Below are positions 1-8,882 of a stretch of DNA of 64,000 nucleotides, piece after piece. A model generated the notes under the pieces. It had not been told where the DNA came from and did no database searches. It saw only the letters and a program-made list of their open reading frames with translations. The stretch is from Asanoa sp040676615 (GTDB lineage Bacteria > Actinomycetota > Actinomycetes > Mycobacteriales > Micromonosporaceae). The stretch spans positions 618,136 through 682,135 of the forward strand of contig NZ_JBFAPI010000002.1 of NCBI RefSeq assembly GCF_040676615.1. Reading direction: 5' to 3'. How positions within the stretch are numbered: the stretch's first letter is position 1; the number at the start of each line of letters is the position of its first letter. A program made the position numbers and the translations under genes.

Positions 1-393
<393 letters not shown>

Positions 394-404
394 GAGCGGC
401 TAGC

Positions 405-1826
405 CTAGCCGGCCTTGCAGACCTCTTGTTTGGGCCCGCCACACTCCGCACCGGGGCCGGGGGTGCCGGCGGGTGGATTGCCGCCGGCGGGCGGCGGGTT
501 GGGCACCCCGCCGGCGCCCTGGAACGGCAGGTAGGCCAGGTTGCGGCCGCTCACGATGATCAACCCGGCCGGGCCGACAGCCAGTACGTCGGCGTCGGAG
601 CGCACGTTGACCAGTTCGGCACCCGTGGCCGGGTTGAGCGCGATGATCTTGTCAGGGCGCTCGTCGACGACCACCACGGCGGGCGCGGTCAGCGCGACCT
701 TGCCGGCCGACGAGACCGGGCGCTGCCATCGGCCGCGGCCACCCAGTTCGGCGCTGCGGATCGAAGCGGCATCGGCGGTACGCACGACCGCGTAATCGTC
801 GTTGACGCCGAGCAGGTGCTCGCCCGAGGCACCGGTGAACAGGATCCGGCCGTCGTACGCGTCGATCACCAACTCGCGGGCGTCGGCCGCGACCCCGACG
901 ACCACGTTGCGGCCGCCGGCCGGGTCGTCCCGCTGTGCGCAGCCGCCGTCCTTGGCCGTACGCATGTTGATGCCCGCGTTGCGCCACACCTCGCCGCCGG
1001 TCGCCGCGTCCGACGCGACGACCGAGAAATAGCAGGTGCCGTCGGCCGAGACGGCCTTGATCCGAAGCACCCGGCCACCGACCACGACGACCCGTTCGTC
1101 GCGGTCAGGTTCGATCTCGCGGACCACCTGGCCCTCGGCGGTGTCGACGACGTACACCCGGTTGTCGATCGGCAGCCCGACCATCGGCGGCATGAGGTCG
1201 GGGCCGCCGGCGTTGTCGTCGATCCGTTTGGTGGTCATCGGCTTGGTGCCGAGGATGTCGGGGTTGTCGGCGAACAGCACGAAGCCGATGCCCGGGATCT
1301 CGACGGTCCACCGCGGCGAGGTGCCCAGCGGGTCCCAGGCCGACAGCGTGCAGTCTTCGGCGCCGTGGCAGCGCACGTCGAGCATCCCGTTGCGATAGGT
1401 CCAGACGGCCCGCGCCTCGGTGTCGCGGCGGCGCACCGAGCCCGACATCGGGTCGACCACCTCGTAGCCCTTGACCAGCAGTTTGCCGGTGACCACGACG
1501 GCGGAGTTGCCCTCACCGGCGACGGCGGCCCAGTCGGCCTTGTGCTCCCAGAGTTGGGCGCCCGAACCGAGGCCGCGCGACTCGACCAGGGTGCGCTGCT
1601 CGATGATGACCGCGCCGCCGGCGATGGTGGCACTCCGTGGGGTGCCGCCGAGGCGTTGCTGCCAGAGCGGCGCGGGGGTGGTCAGCGGCTGATCGGTGTT
1701 GACCATGGCCCAGACCCGGTCGAGCAGCGGAGTGAGCACGCCGGTGAAATAGCCCACGACGAGGAGGACCGCGACGAACGCGGCCCAGCATTTCACGCAG
1801 GGGCCCTCGCCTTTACCCCTCGCCAC
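405..1826 (-). CDS. Membrane-anchored PQQ-like beta-propeller protein
   Basis: 473 residues from a GTG start. One hydrophobic segment lies at about residues 13-35 (AAFVAVLLVVGYFTGVL), followed by a long extracytoplasmic region with repeated strand motifs of the PQQ/WD-like propeller type (for example GGAVIIEQRTLVESRG and IIALNPATGAEL) and a Pro/Gly-rich tail. Related proteins are generally of unknown function; BamB-like folds act as scaffolds or assembly factors. TATGGT stands 6 nt before the GTG, consistent with a leaderless start; an internal GTG at residue 11 is the alternative. It precedes the fumarase in the same direction. A second protein of the same architecture lies at 6413-7672. Confidence 0.75.
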   Translation of the reverse strand: MARGKGEGPCVKCWAAFVAVLLVVGYFTGVLTPLLDRVWAMVNTDQPLTTPAPLWQQRLGGTPRSATIAGGAVIIEQRTLVESRGLGSGAQLWEHKADWAAVAGEGNSAVVVTGKLLVKGYEVVDPMSGSVRRRDTEARAVWTYRNGMLDVRCHGAEDCTLSAWDPLGTSPRWTVEIPGIGFVLFADNPDILGTKPMTTKRIDDNAGGPDLMPPMVGLPIDNRVYVVDTAEGQVVREIEPDRDERVVVVGGRVLRIKAVSADGTCYFSVVASDAATGGEVWRNAGINMRTAKDGGCAQRDDPAGGRNVVVGVAADARELVIDAYDGRILFTGASGEHLLGVNDDYAVVRTADAASIRSAELGGRGRWQRPVSSAGKVALTAPAVVVVDERPDKIIALNPATGAELVNVRSDADVLAVGPAGLIIVSGRNLAYLPFQGAGGVPNPPPAGGNPPAGTPGPGAECGGPKQEVCKAG

Positions 1827-1898
1827 CCGGGCACCATAACGACACGCCGACGCACGATCCGGGACGGCGATAAACCCGTGTCGATGCGATTTGCGAAA

Positions 1899-2444
1899 TT
1901 AATCCGCGTCCACGGAGGCCGGCGGAGCCGCCGGGGCCGCGGACCCGGAAGCCGGCGCCGCGGGCGAGACAGCCGCCGCGACCAAGGGCAGCACCCGGAA
2001 CGCGATCTGCTCCGTCAACGAGATGATCGTCGAGGCCCGGGAGACCGCACCGTGCGCCACGATCTGGTCGATCACCCGCTGCAGGTCGGCGTTGGAGCGG
2101 GCGACCACGCGGCACATCAGGTCGCCTGACCCGGTGATCGTGTGCGCCTCCAGCACCTCGGGGATGCGCGACAGGTGCACCGCTACCGGATCATGCCCCT
2201 GCCGCTGCGCGATCTCCAGCGTCACGAACGCGGTCACGCCGTACCCGATGGAAGCTGGTTCGATCTCCGGCCCGAAGCCGCGGATCACGCCGCGGCTGAC
2301 CAGCTTGTCGAGGCGCGCCTGGATCGTGCCGCGGGCCACCCGCAGCCGCCGGGAGCATTCGAGGACGCCGATCCGGGGCTCCCGGGCGAGCAGGTCGATC
2401 AAGGCGGCGTCCAACTCGTCGAGCTGGACAATTTGCGATGTCAT
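1899..2444 (-). CDS. Lrp/AsnC-family transcriptional regulator
   Basis: About 181 residues starting MTSQIVQLDELDAALIDLL. The N-terminal winged helix-turn-helix (about residues 8-60, including RIGVLECSRRLRVARGTIQA) is typical of Lrp/AsnC, and the C-terminal RAM/ACT-like ligand-binding domain follows (ITGSGDLMCRVVARSNADL). The tail is Ala/Pro-rich. A start 9 nt upstream at 2453 is possible; a GGGGG tract precedes either ATG. The gene is divergent from hppD across about 118 bp, an arrangement known in actinomycetes, so it probably senses an aromatic amino acid or keto acid and controls hppD and itself (inference). Confidence 0.88.
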   Translation of the reverse strand: MTSQIVQLDELDAALIDLLAREPRIGVLECSRRLRVARGTIQARLDKLVSRGVIRGFGPEIEPASIGYGVTAFVTLEIAQRQGHDPVAVHLSRIPEVLEAHTITGSGDLMCRVVARSNADLQRVIDQIVAHGAVSRASTIISLTEQIAFRVLPLVAAAVSPAAPASGSAAPAAPPASVDAD

Positions 2445-2464
2445 TTCGCCCATCCCCCGGACGG

Positions 2465-2487
2465 ATTGCACAAGCTGCGCAGACAAT
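2465..2487. promoter_or_regulatory. Candidate Lrp operator in the lrp-hppD divergent region
   Basis: An imperfect dyad with ATTG and CAAT ends 15 bp apart lies between the divergent regulator and hppD starts. Lrp proteins bind degenerate dyads of about this size. It is the only dyad I see in this intergenic space, but the inner bases match poorly. Confidence 0.35.
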
Positions 2488-2562
2488 TCTAGGACAGTTG
2501 ACCAGCATCTGGGATCCAGGTGACGCTCAGCATAGACGGCAGCCACACGAGGGGAGTCGACG

Positions 2563-3759
2563 ATGACTCAGGCGCTCAACGAAACCGACCAGGCCACGGC
2601 CGACCGGCTGATCGGCGCGGTCGAGCACGACATCGCCGCCGATCCGTTCCCGGTCAAGGGGCTCGACCACATCCTCTTCCTGGTCGGCAACGCCAAGCAG
2701 GCAGCGCATTACTACTCCACCGCGTTCGGCATGACCTGCGTCGCCTACCGCGGCCCGGAGCAGGGCTTCCGGGAGTACGCGGAGTACGTGCTGACCAGCG
2801 GCACCGCCCGGTTCGTCTTCCGCGGCGCGGTCAGCCCGCAGGCCGCCGACGCGGCGCACGTCGCCCGCCACTCCGACGGCGTGGTCGACATCGCCCTCGA
2901 GGTGCCCGACGTCGACGCCGCCTTCGCCTACGCGATCCGGCAGGGCGCGAGCGTGCACACGGAGCCGACCGACGTCACCGACGAGCACGGCACCGTCCGG
3001 TTCGCGGCGATCGAGACCTACGGCGACACCCGGCACTCGCTGATCGACCGGTCCCGCTACTCCGGGCCGTTCCTGCCGGGCTTCGTGGCCCGCGGGCCGA
3101 TCGTCGACCGCTCCGCCGCCATCGCGGCCGGCGTGCAGCCCAAGCGCTATTTCCAGGCCGTCGACCACGTGGTCGGCAACGTCGAACTCGGCAAGATGGA
3201 CCACTGGGTCGAGTTCTACAAGCGGGTCATGGGCTTCACCAACATGGCCGAGTTCGTCGGCGACGACATCGCGACCGACTATTCGGCCCTGATGTCGAAG
3301 GTGGTCGCCAACGGCACGCGCAAGGTGAAGTTCCCACTCAACGAGCCGGCGATCGCCCGCAAGAAGTCGCAGATCGACGAATACCTCGAGTTCTACGACG
3401 GCCCGGGCGCGCAGCACATCGCGATCGCGACGAACGACATCCTGGCCAGCGTCGACGCGATGCGGGCGGCCGGGGTCGAGTTCCTGGATACGCCCGACTC
3501 CTACTACGACGACCCGGAGTTGCGGGCCCGGATCGGCACCGTGCGGGTGCCCATCGAGCAGCTCAAGGATCGCAAGATCCTGGTCGACCGCGACGAGGAC
3601 GGCTACCTGCTCCAGATCTTCACGAAGCCGGTGCAGGACCGCCCGACGGTCTTCTTCGAGCTCATCGAGCGGCACGGATCGCTCGGCTTCGGCAAGGGCA
3701 ACTTCAAGGCCCTCTTCGAGGCCATCGAGCGGGAACAAGAGGCTCGGGGAAACCTGTAA
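2563..3759 (+). CDS. hppD: 4-hydroxyphenylpyruvate dioxygenase
   Basis: 398 residues, the usual length for bacterial HppD, a non-haem Fe(II) enzyme that converts 4-hydroxyphenylpyruvate to homogentisate with loss of CO2. Two VOC-type halves are present (residues about 30-165 and 195-375). The three metal ligands are recognisable as His202 (AVDHVVGNVE), His285 (GAQHIAIATND) and Glu366 (TVFFELIERHG). The start follows a GAGGGG ribosome site. This is the first committed step of the tyrosine catabolic set spread over 2.5-11 kb, with fahA and hmgA encoding later steps. Control by the divergent Lrp-type regulator is likely. Identity is secure. Confidence 0.97.
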   Translation: MTQALNETDQATADRLIGAVEHDIAADPFPVKGLDHILFLVGNAKQAAHYYSTAFGMTCVAYRGPEQGFREYAEYVLTSGTARFVFRGAVSPQAADAAHVARHSDGVVDIALEVPDVDAAFAYAIRQGASVHTEPTDVTDEHGTVRFAAIETYGDTRHSLIDRSRYSGPFLPGFVARGPIVDRSAAIAAGVQPKRYFQAVDHVVGNVELGKMDHWVEFYKRVMGFTNMAEFVGDDIATDYSALMSKVVANGTRKVKFPLNEPAIARKKSQIDEYLEFYDGPGAQHIAIATNDILASVDAMRAAGVEFLDTPDSYYDDPELRARIGTVRVPIEQLKDRKILVDRDEDGYLLQIFTKPVQDRPTVFFELIERHGSLGFGKGNFKALFEAIEREQEARGNL

Positions 3760-3769
3760 CACTGTCCGG

Positions 3770-4393
3770 GTGCATCCCGACCCCCAGCAGAACCCAGGCG
3801 CCGGGCCGCCGCCGGCCTATCCTCCGGCCGGCCCGGGCCACATACCGATGCAACAGGGGTACGCCGGCCCCTGGGTGCCACCGCCGGCGCCCATCGGCCC
3901 GAGCGGCCATCCGCTCGCCAGCTTCGGCGACCGGTTCCTGGCCTACCTGATCGACGGCCTGATCATCGGGGGCATCACCCTCGTGCTGTCCTGCCCGATC
4001 ATGATCTTCACGGTATTCCTGCCGCTGGTCCACGCCGAAGACCTGGAGCAGGATCGGTTCCCGGTCGAGGTGTTCGTCTGGTACCTGGTGTTCTACGCGG
4101 CCGTCTTCGCGCTACAGGTCATTCTCAGCTACCTCTACTTCGTCGAATACCAGCTACGAACCGGACAGACGGTCGGCAAGCGGGTGATGTCGCTGCGGGT
4201 GCTGCCGCTCCAGCCGGGTCGGCCTCTCGACCGGGGCATCCTGGTCCGGCGCTACCTGCTGCAGTTCGTCGCCGCGATGTTCGTGCCGTTCCTCAACATC
4301 CTCGACGGCCTCTGGCAACTGTGGGACAAGCCGTACCAGCAGACCCTCCACGACAAGGCCGCCGAGACAGTGGTAGCTAAGGTCGTGCAGTGA
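3770..4393 (+). CDS. RDD-family membrane protein (first of two)
   Basis: 207 residues starting at a GTG 10 nt after hppD, with AACACT placed 6 nt upstream, so it may be leaderless. The N-terminal 35 residues are Pro/Gly-rich; the RDD domain follows, with the segment FGDRFLAYLIDGLIIGGI carrying the family Arg-Asp signature and transmembrane stretches at about 58-85, 103-125 and 160-180. The function of RDD proteins is not settled; some transport ions or solutes. It overlaps the next RDD gene by 4 nt (GTGA), so the pair is translationally coupled. Confidence 0.85.
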   Translation: MHPDPQQNPGAGPPPAYPPAGPGHIPMQQGYAGPWVPPPAPIGPSGHPLASFGDRFLAYLIDGLIIGGITLVLSCPIMIFTVFLPLVHAEDLEQDRFPVEVFVWYLVFYAAVFALQVILSYLYFVEYQLRTGQTVGKRVMSLRVLPLQPGRPLDRGILVRRYLLQFVAAMFVPFLNILDGLWQLWDKPYQQTLHDKAAETVVAKVVQ

Positions 4394-5340
4394 GCTCAGT
4401 GTCCCCGGGTTGGTACAAAGACCCAGCCGAACCGACCACCCAGCGCTATTGGGACGGTGAAGGCTGGATCGGCGCGCCTATCCCCGCCGACGCGACACCC
4501 CCCGACGGCCCGCCCGAGGAGCCTCCGCCGCCACCGGAGCCCACCCCGCCGCCCGGCGGCACTCCGGCACCGACATCGCCGGCCGGCCAGATCGCCAACG
4601 GAGCGCCCCTCTACGGCCAGAGCCACGGGGGCAACGGCTACCCCGGCTACGGGCAGCAGCCGAGCTACGGGCAGCCGCTCTATGGCCAGCAGCAGACCTA
4701 CAGCCGGCCCCAGCCGCTCCCCGTGCAGACCATGCCGCAGCCCGCGGCCATGGCGCCGGCCGGAGTGCCGCTCGCGCCGCCCGGGCTGCGCCTGGTCGCC
4801 CGTCTGATCGATATCGTCGCCGTGCTGCTGCTCAACGTGGTCGTCAACGGCTGGTTCGTTTACCAGTACGTGCAAGAGGTGCGGCCCTATTACCGCGAGT
4901 TCAACGCCCGCGCTGCCGAGGGCGACTCGCTCACCGAACTGATGCAACTGACTCCCAGCGCCCAGGCCAGCCGGCTGCAGATCGTGATCCTGCTCATCGC
5001 GTTCGCCCTCTGGTTCGCCTACGAGGTGCCGGCGGTCGCCAACACCGGCCAGACCCTCGGCAAGCGGCTGGTCGGGCTGCGCGTGGTGCGCACCGACGGC
5101 GTGCCCAAGATGGGCTTCGTCCGGTCGGCGCGCCGGTGGAGCATCCCGGGACTGTCGACGCTGTTGTGGCCCTGCTGCATCGGCTTCATCCTGCAGTTCT
5201 TCGACTCCCTGTGGGTGGCCGTCGACCGCCCGTTGCACCAGGCCCTGCACGACAAGCACGCGAGGACGGTCGTGGTCGTCGCGCGCGCCTACCCGCCGGC
5301 CGGGACCGCCCCGCCGCCCCCATCTGGAGGCCCGTCATGA
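4390..5340 (+). CDS. DUF2510/RDD membrane protein (second of two)
   Basis: 316 residues. The first 30 residues form a DUF2510 motif (PGWYKDPAEPTTQRYWDGEGW), common at the N-terminus of actinobacterial membrane proteins. A Pro/Gly/Gln/Tyr-rich linker (about 35-130) leads to an RDD domain (LRLVARLIDIVAVLLLNVVV) with three or four membrane segments. It is coupled to the preceding RDD gene by GTGA overlap and to the following aminotransferase by ATGA overlap. The function of the pair is unknown; position alone places it in the aromatic catabolic operon. Confidence 0.85.
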   Translation: MSSVSPGWYKDPAEPTTQRYWDGEGWIGAPIPADATPPDGPPEEPPPPPEPTPPPGGTPAPTSPAGQIANGAPLYGQSHGGNGYPGYGQQPSYGQPLYGQQQTYSRPQPLPVQTMPQPAAMAPAGVPLAPPGLRLVARLIDIVAVLLLNVVVNGWFVYQYVQEVRPYYREFNARAAEGDSLTELMQLTPSAQASRLQIVILLIAFALWFAYEVPAVANTGQTLGKRLVGLRVVRTDGVPKMGFVRSARRWSIPGLSTLLWPCCIGFILQFFDSLWVAVDRPLHQALHDKHARTVVVVARAYPPAGTAPPPPSGGPS

Positions 5341-6416
5341 CACCTCGACTCACCCGGGCCGACCTCGACTCGCTGCCCAGCTACGTGCCCGGCCGCAATC
5401 CCGCCGACCTGGCCCGCGAGTTGGGCATGACCGAGGCGATCAAGCTGGCCAGCAACGAGGTGCCCTACGGCCCGCTGCCCGGCGTCGTGGAGGCGGTCAC
5501 CGCGGCGGCCGCCGGGTCGCACCGCTATCCCGACCTCGCCGCCGTCGAGTTGCGGGACGCGCTCGCCGACCGCCTGGGTGTCGACGCGGAGCGGATCGCC
5601 ACCGGCTGCGGCTCGGTCGCGCTCGCCGAGCACCTCGCACGGGTCACCTGCCTGCCGGGCGACGAGATCCTCTACTCGTGGCGGTCGTTCGAGGCCTACC
5701 CGATCATCGCCACCACCACCGGCGCCACCAGCGTGCGGGTGCCCAACACCGCCGGGCACGGCCACGACCTGCGGGCGATGTCGGCGGCGATCACCGACCA
5801 GACCCGGATGATCCTCGTCTGCAACCCCAACAACCCCACCGGCACCACGGTCGGCCGTGCCGAGCTGGATCGCTTCCTCGACACCGTGCCCGACGACGTC
5901 CTGGTGGTGCTCGACGAGGCCTACCGCGAGTTCATCACCGACGCCGACGTGCCCGACGGCATCGGCGCCTACGGTGACCGGGCCAACGTCGTCGTGCTGC
6001 GTACCCTCTCGAAGGCCTGGGGCCTGGCCGGCCTGCGGATCGGCTATCTGGTCGCCCAGCCCACCGTCGCGGCCGCCGTGCGCAAGGTCGTCACGCCGTT
6101 CTCGACCAGCATCGTCGCGCAGGCGGCGGCCATCGCCGCGCTCAAGCAGGCCGACGAGGTCGAGCGCCGGTGCGCGCTGGTGGTCGCCGAGCGCGATCGG
6201 GTCACCACCGCGATCCGCGAGCTGGTGCCCGACGTGCCGGCCTCGCAGGCCAACTTCGTCTGGCTGCCACTGGGCGCCGGCTCCGCCGAGTTCGCCGCCG
6301 CGTGCGAGAAGCAGGGCGTGATCGTCCGGCCGTTCCAGGGCGAGGGCGTACGGGTCACGATCGGCACCCCGGCCGAGAACGACGCGTTCCTGGCCGCGGC
6401 GGCCAACGCGCTCTAG
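5337..6416 (+). CDS. HisC-type histidinol-phosphate/aromatic aminotransferase
   Basis: 359 residues, a PLP-dependent fold type I aminotransferase of the HisC/Pat group. The PLP lysine lies in RTLSKAWGLAGLRIGYL, the PLP-contacting Asn in VCNPNNPTGT, and the phosphate-binding Arg region near the C-terminus (VRVTIGTPAEND). The ATG overlaps the preceding stop (ATGA). Sequence alone does not separate histidinol-phosphate from aromatic specificity. Its place downstream of hppD suggests it feeds 4-hydroxyphenylpyruvate from tyrosine (inference). It shares a CTAG with the stop of the convergent gene at 6413. Confidence 0.88.
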   Translation: MTPRLTRADLDSLPSYVPGRNPADLARELGMTEAIKLASNEVPYGPLPGVVEAVTAAAAGSHRYPDLAAVELRDALADRLGVDAERIATGCGSVALAEHLARVTCLPGDEILYSWRSFEAYPIIATTTGATSVRVPNTAGHGHDLRAMSAAITDQTRMILVCNPNNPTGTTVGRAELDRFLDTVPDDVLVVLDEAYREFITDADVPDGIGAYGDRANVVVLRTLSKAWGLAGLRIGYLVAQPTVAAAVRKVVTPFSTSIVAQAAAIAALKQADEVERRCALVVAERDRVTTAIRELVPDVPASQANFVWLPLGAGSAEFAAACEKQGVIVRPFQGEGVRVTIGTPAENDAFLAAAANAL

Positions 6417-7672
6417 GAACGGGCGAGCAGCACCGGCTGGGCGTCGAAGTAGTAGTCGGCGTCGTCCTCGGCCGCCGGCTCCGCCAGGCGCTCGGTGAGC
6501 ACGAAGCCGCGGACGGCGTAGGTGTAGCCGGGCACCCAGTTGGTCCGCTCGGCGAAGTAGGTGTAGCGGATCCTGGATCGCTCGGCGCCGGTCGCGGCGT
6601 CGAGCGTGATCAGGTCGCGGTCGGCGGTCAGCACGTGGATCGTGCCGGGTTGCACGGCGATCACCTGGGCGTCCGGCCCGGCGAGGTCGTGCCGCCAGCG
6701 CGCCGCGCCGTCGCCGGCGTTGGCCGCGACCACGGCCGTGCCGTCGACCCGGACCGTGAGCCCGTCGACCAGCCAGGCGTCGGCGGCGGCCAGGCCGGGG
6801 CCGGTGCTGCCTTCGGCCGCCTCGCCGACCTGCCGGGGCTGCTGGCCGTCGAACAGCCAGGCCGTTCGGTGCCCGCCCTGGTCGAGACGCAGCCCGGCGC
6901 AGCCCGACCGCGGCGCGGCGCAGTCCAGCGGCTCGGCGGCCAGGTCGCCGGCGCTGCGGGCGATGCTGCCGGCGGCCGCACCGCTGCCGGCGTCGAGCAG
7001 CGTGATCGCGGTGTCGCAGGCCCGCAGCACCGCCACCCGGTTGTCGGCCGTGGTGAACCCGGCGGGGTCGGGCCCGCCGCAGGGTGCCGGGTCGTGCCAG
7101 CCGGCCGCGCCGGTGGTCGCGTCGTAGGCCTGTGTCGCGGTCGCGCCCGCCACCACGACCGTGTTGCCGGCCAGGAACAGGCCCGGCGGCTCGTAGACGG
7201 TCTGCGCGCCGGTGCGCCGGCCGGCGTACCCGGGGGATGTCGGTTTCTCGCCCTTGGCCCGCCAGGTGGCCCGCCCGGTGCGGGCGTCGAGGCCGACGAG
7301 TTCGCCGTCGGACCAGCGGGTGACCACGGTCGTGCCCGCGGCCACCACGCCGACGAGTTCGGCCGGCCAGCGCCGGAACGACCAGTAGGGCGTGTTGAGG
7401 TAGCGCGAGTCGACCGGGCCGTCGGCGCGGACCTGGCGCTTGTCGGCGACCACCCGCAGCCGGCCGTCGACGATCAGTGGGGCGGCCGGCAGCGTGCCGA
7501 GCACCGCCGCCGGACGCGGGGTGGGCGCCGCGGGATAGCCGCTCGACGGCTCGGCGAACACCTCGCCGGGTGCGAAGACCCGGTAGACCACGAGACCGGC
7601 GCCCGCCACCAGCACAAGGCCGGCGAGCACCGCGATCACCCGGCGCCGGGCCGATCCCACCACGGTGGGCAC
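6413..7672 (-). CDS. Membrane-anchored PQQ-like beta-propeller protein
   Basis: About 419 residues if begun at the GTG at 7672, two bases after the fahA stop. A membrane segment (VIAVLAGLVLVAGAGLVVY) is followed by an extracytoplasmic domain with repeated propeller strands (GLDARTGRATWRAKGEKP, AYDATTGAAGWHD, ITLDAATGAERSRIRY). The architecture matches the protein at 405-1826, with low identity by eye. It follows fahA closely and should be co-transcribed, yet nothing in it suggests tyrosine metabolism. Nearby in-frame GTGs make the exact start uncertain. Function unknown. Confidence 0.78.
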   Translation of the reverse strand: MPTVVGSARRRVIAVLAGLVLVAGAGLVVYRVFAPGEVFAEPSSGYPAAPTPRPAAVLGTLPAAPLIVDGRLRVVADKRQVRADGPVDSRYLNTPYWSFRRWPAELVGVVAAGTTVVTRWSDGELVGLDARTGRATWRAKGEKPTSPGYAGRRTGAQTVYEPPGLFLAGNTVVVAGATATQAYDATTGAAGWHDPAPCGGPDPAGFTTADNRVAVLRACDTAITLLDAGSGAAAGSIARSAGDLAAEPLDCAAPRSGCAGLRLDQGGHRTAWLFDGQQPRQVGEAAEGSTGPGLAAADAWLVDGLTVRVDGTAVVAANAGDGAARWRHDLAGPDAQVIAVQPGTIHVLTADRDLITLDAATGAERSRIRYTYFAERTNWVPGYTYAVRGFVLTERLAEPAAEDDADYYFDAQPVLLARS

Positions 7673-7673
7673 C

Positions 7674-8882
7674 TTACCGGTGCGGCGCACCGGCGGCGAC
7701 GATGGTGCCGGACACCTCGCCCAGGCCGACGGTGACACCGTGTGGCCCGGGCGCGGTGGCACTGATGGTCACCGTGTCGCCGTCTTCGAGGAAGGTGCGC
7801 TCGCCGCCGTCGAGCTTGACCGGCTCGGTGCCACCCCAGGTCAGCTCGAGGAACGAGCCCGTCTCGTCGCGGGCCGGGCCGGAGACGGTGCCGGAGGCGT
7901 AGAGGTCGCCGGTGCGCAGTGCGGCGCCGTTGACGGTGAGGTGGGCCAGTTGCTGTGCCGGGGTCCAGTACATCCCGGCGAACGGCGGCCGGCTGACCAC
8001 CGTGCCGTTCCAATCGACCGCGAGCCGCAGGTCGAGGCCGAGGTGCGGGATGTCACGCAGGTAGTCGTGTACCGGCGGGTCCTGCTCGGGTGCCGGCACC
8101 CAGGCCTCGGCCAGCGCGTCCAGCGGCACCACCCACGGCGACACCGAGGTGGCGAAGGACTTGGCCAGGAACGGGCCGAGCGGCCGGTATTCCCAGGCCT
8201 GCAGGTCGCGGGCGGACCAGTCGTTGACCAGCACGACGCCGAAGACGTGGTCGGCGAACCGGTCGACCGGCACGGGGCTGCCCAGCGGCGACGGCGTGCC
8301 GACCACGAAGCCGACCTCGGCCTCGATGTCGAGCCGGGTCGAGGGCCCGAAGGCCGGGCCCGTCGAGGTGGCCCGCTGGCCGCTCGGGCGGATCACCGGC
8401 GTGCCGGAGACGACCACCGTGCCGCCACGGCCGTGATAGCCGATCGGCAGGTGTTTCCAGTTGGGCAGCAGCGGTTCGTCGTCGGGCCGGAAGATCCGGC
8501 CGACGTTGGTCGCGTGCGCCTCCGACGAGTAGAAGTCGACGTAGTCGCCGACCTGGAACGGCAGCGCCAACTCGACCTCGGCCAGCGGCACCAGCAACGG
8601 CTCGACGGCGGCCCGGTGCGCCGGGTCGGTCAGCAACTCGGTCACCCGGGCGCGGACCGCGCTCCACTGTGGCCGGCCGAGGGCCAGGAACGCGTTGAGC
8701 GTCGGTGTGCGCAGCGCGCCGCCGGCGAGCACCAGCCCGGCCGCCTCGGCGCCGTCGAGGTCGAGCAGCAGGTCGCCGATCCGCACACCCACCCGGTCGG
8801 GCCGGCCGCGGTGCCGGAACACACCGTAGGGCAGGTTGTGCACGCCGTACGGCGAGCCCGCAGCACCCGGAACCCAGGTCAT
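7674..8882 (-). CDS. fahA: Fumarylacetoacetase
   Basis: 402 residues. Catalyses the final step of the homogentisate pathway, cleaving fumarylacetoacetate to fumarate and acetoacetate. The N-terminal SH3-like domain (PYGVHNLPYGVF) precedes the mixed-beta catalytic domain with GDYVDFYSSEAHATNVGRIF, containing the metal-binding Asp and active-site His region, and EAEVGFVVG with the conserved acidic pair. The ATG overlaps the TGA of the upstream 291-residue gene (ATGA), so the two are co-translated. It is divergent from hmgA as part of this operon. Confidence 0.95.
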   Translation of the reverse strand: MTWVPGAAGSPYGVHNLPYGVFRHRGRPDRVGVRIGDLLLDLDGAEAAGLVLAGGALRTPTLNAFLALGRPQWSAVRARVTELLTDPAHRAAVEPLLVPLAEVELALPFQVGDYVDFYSSEAHATNVGRIFRPDDEPLLPNWKHLPIGYHGRGGTVVVSGTPVIRPSGQRATSTGPAFGPSTRLDIEAEVGFVVGTPSPLGSPVPVDRFADHVFGVVLVNDWSARDLQAWEYRPLGPFLAKSFATSVSPWVVPLDALAEAWVPAPEQDPPVHDYLRDIPHLGLDLRLAVDWNGTVVSRPPFAGMYWTPAQQLAHLTVNGAALRTGDLYASGTVSGPARDETGSFLELTWGGTEPVKLDGGERTFLEDGDTVTISATAPGPHGVTVGLGEVSGTIVAAGAPHR

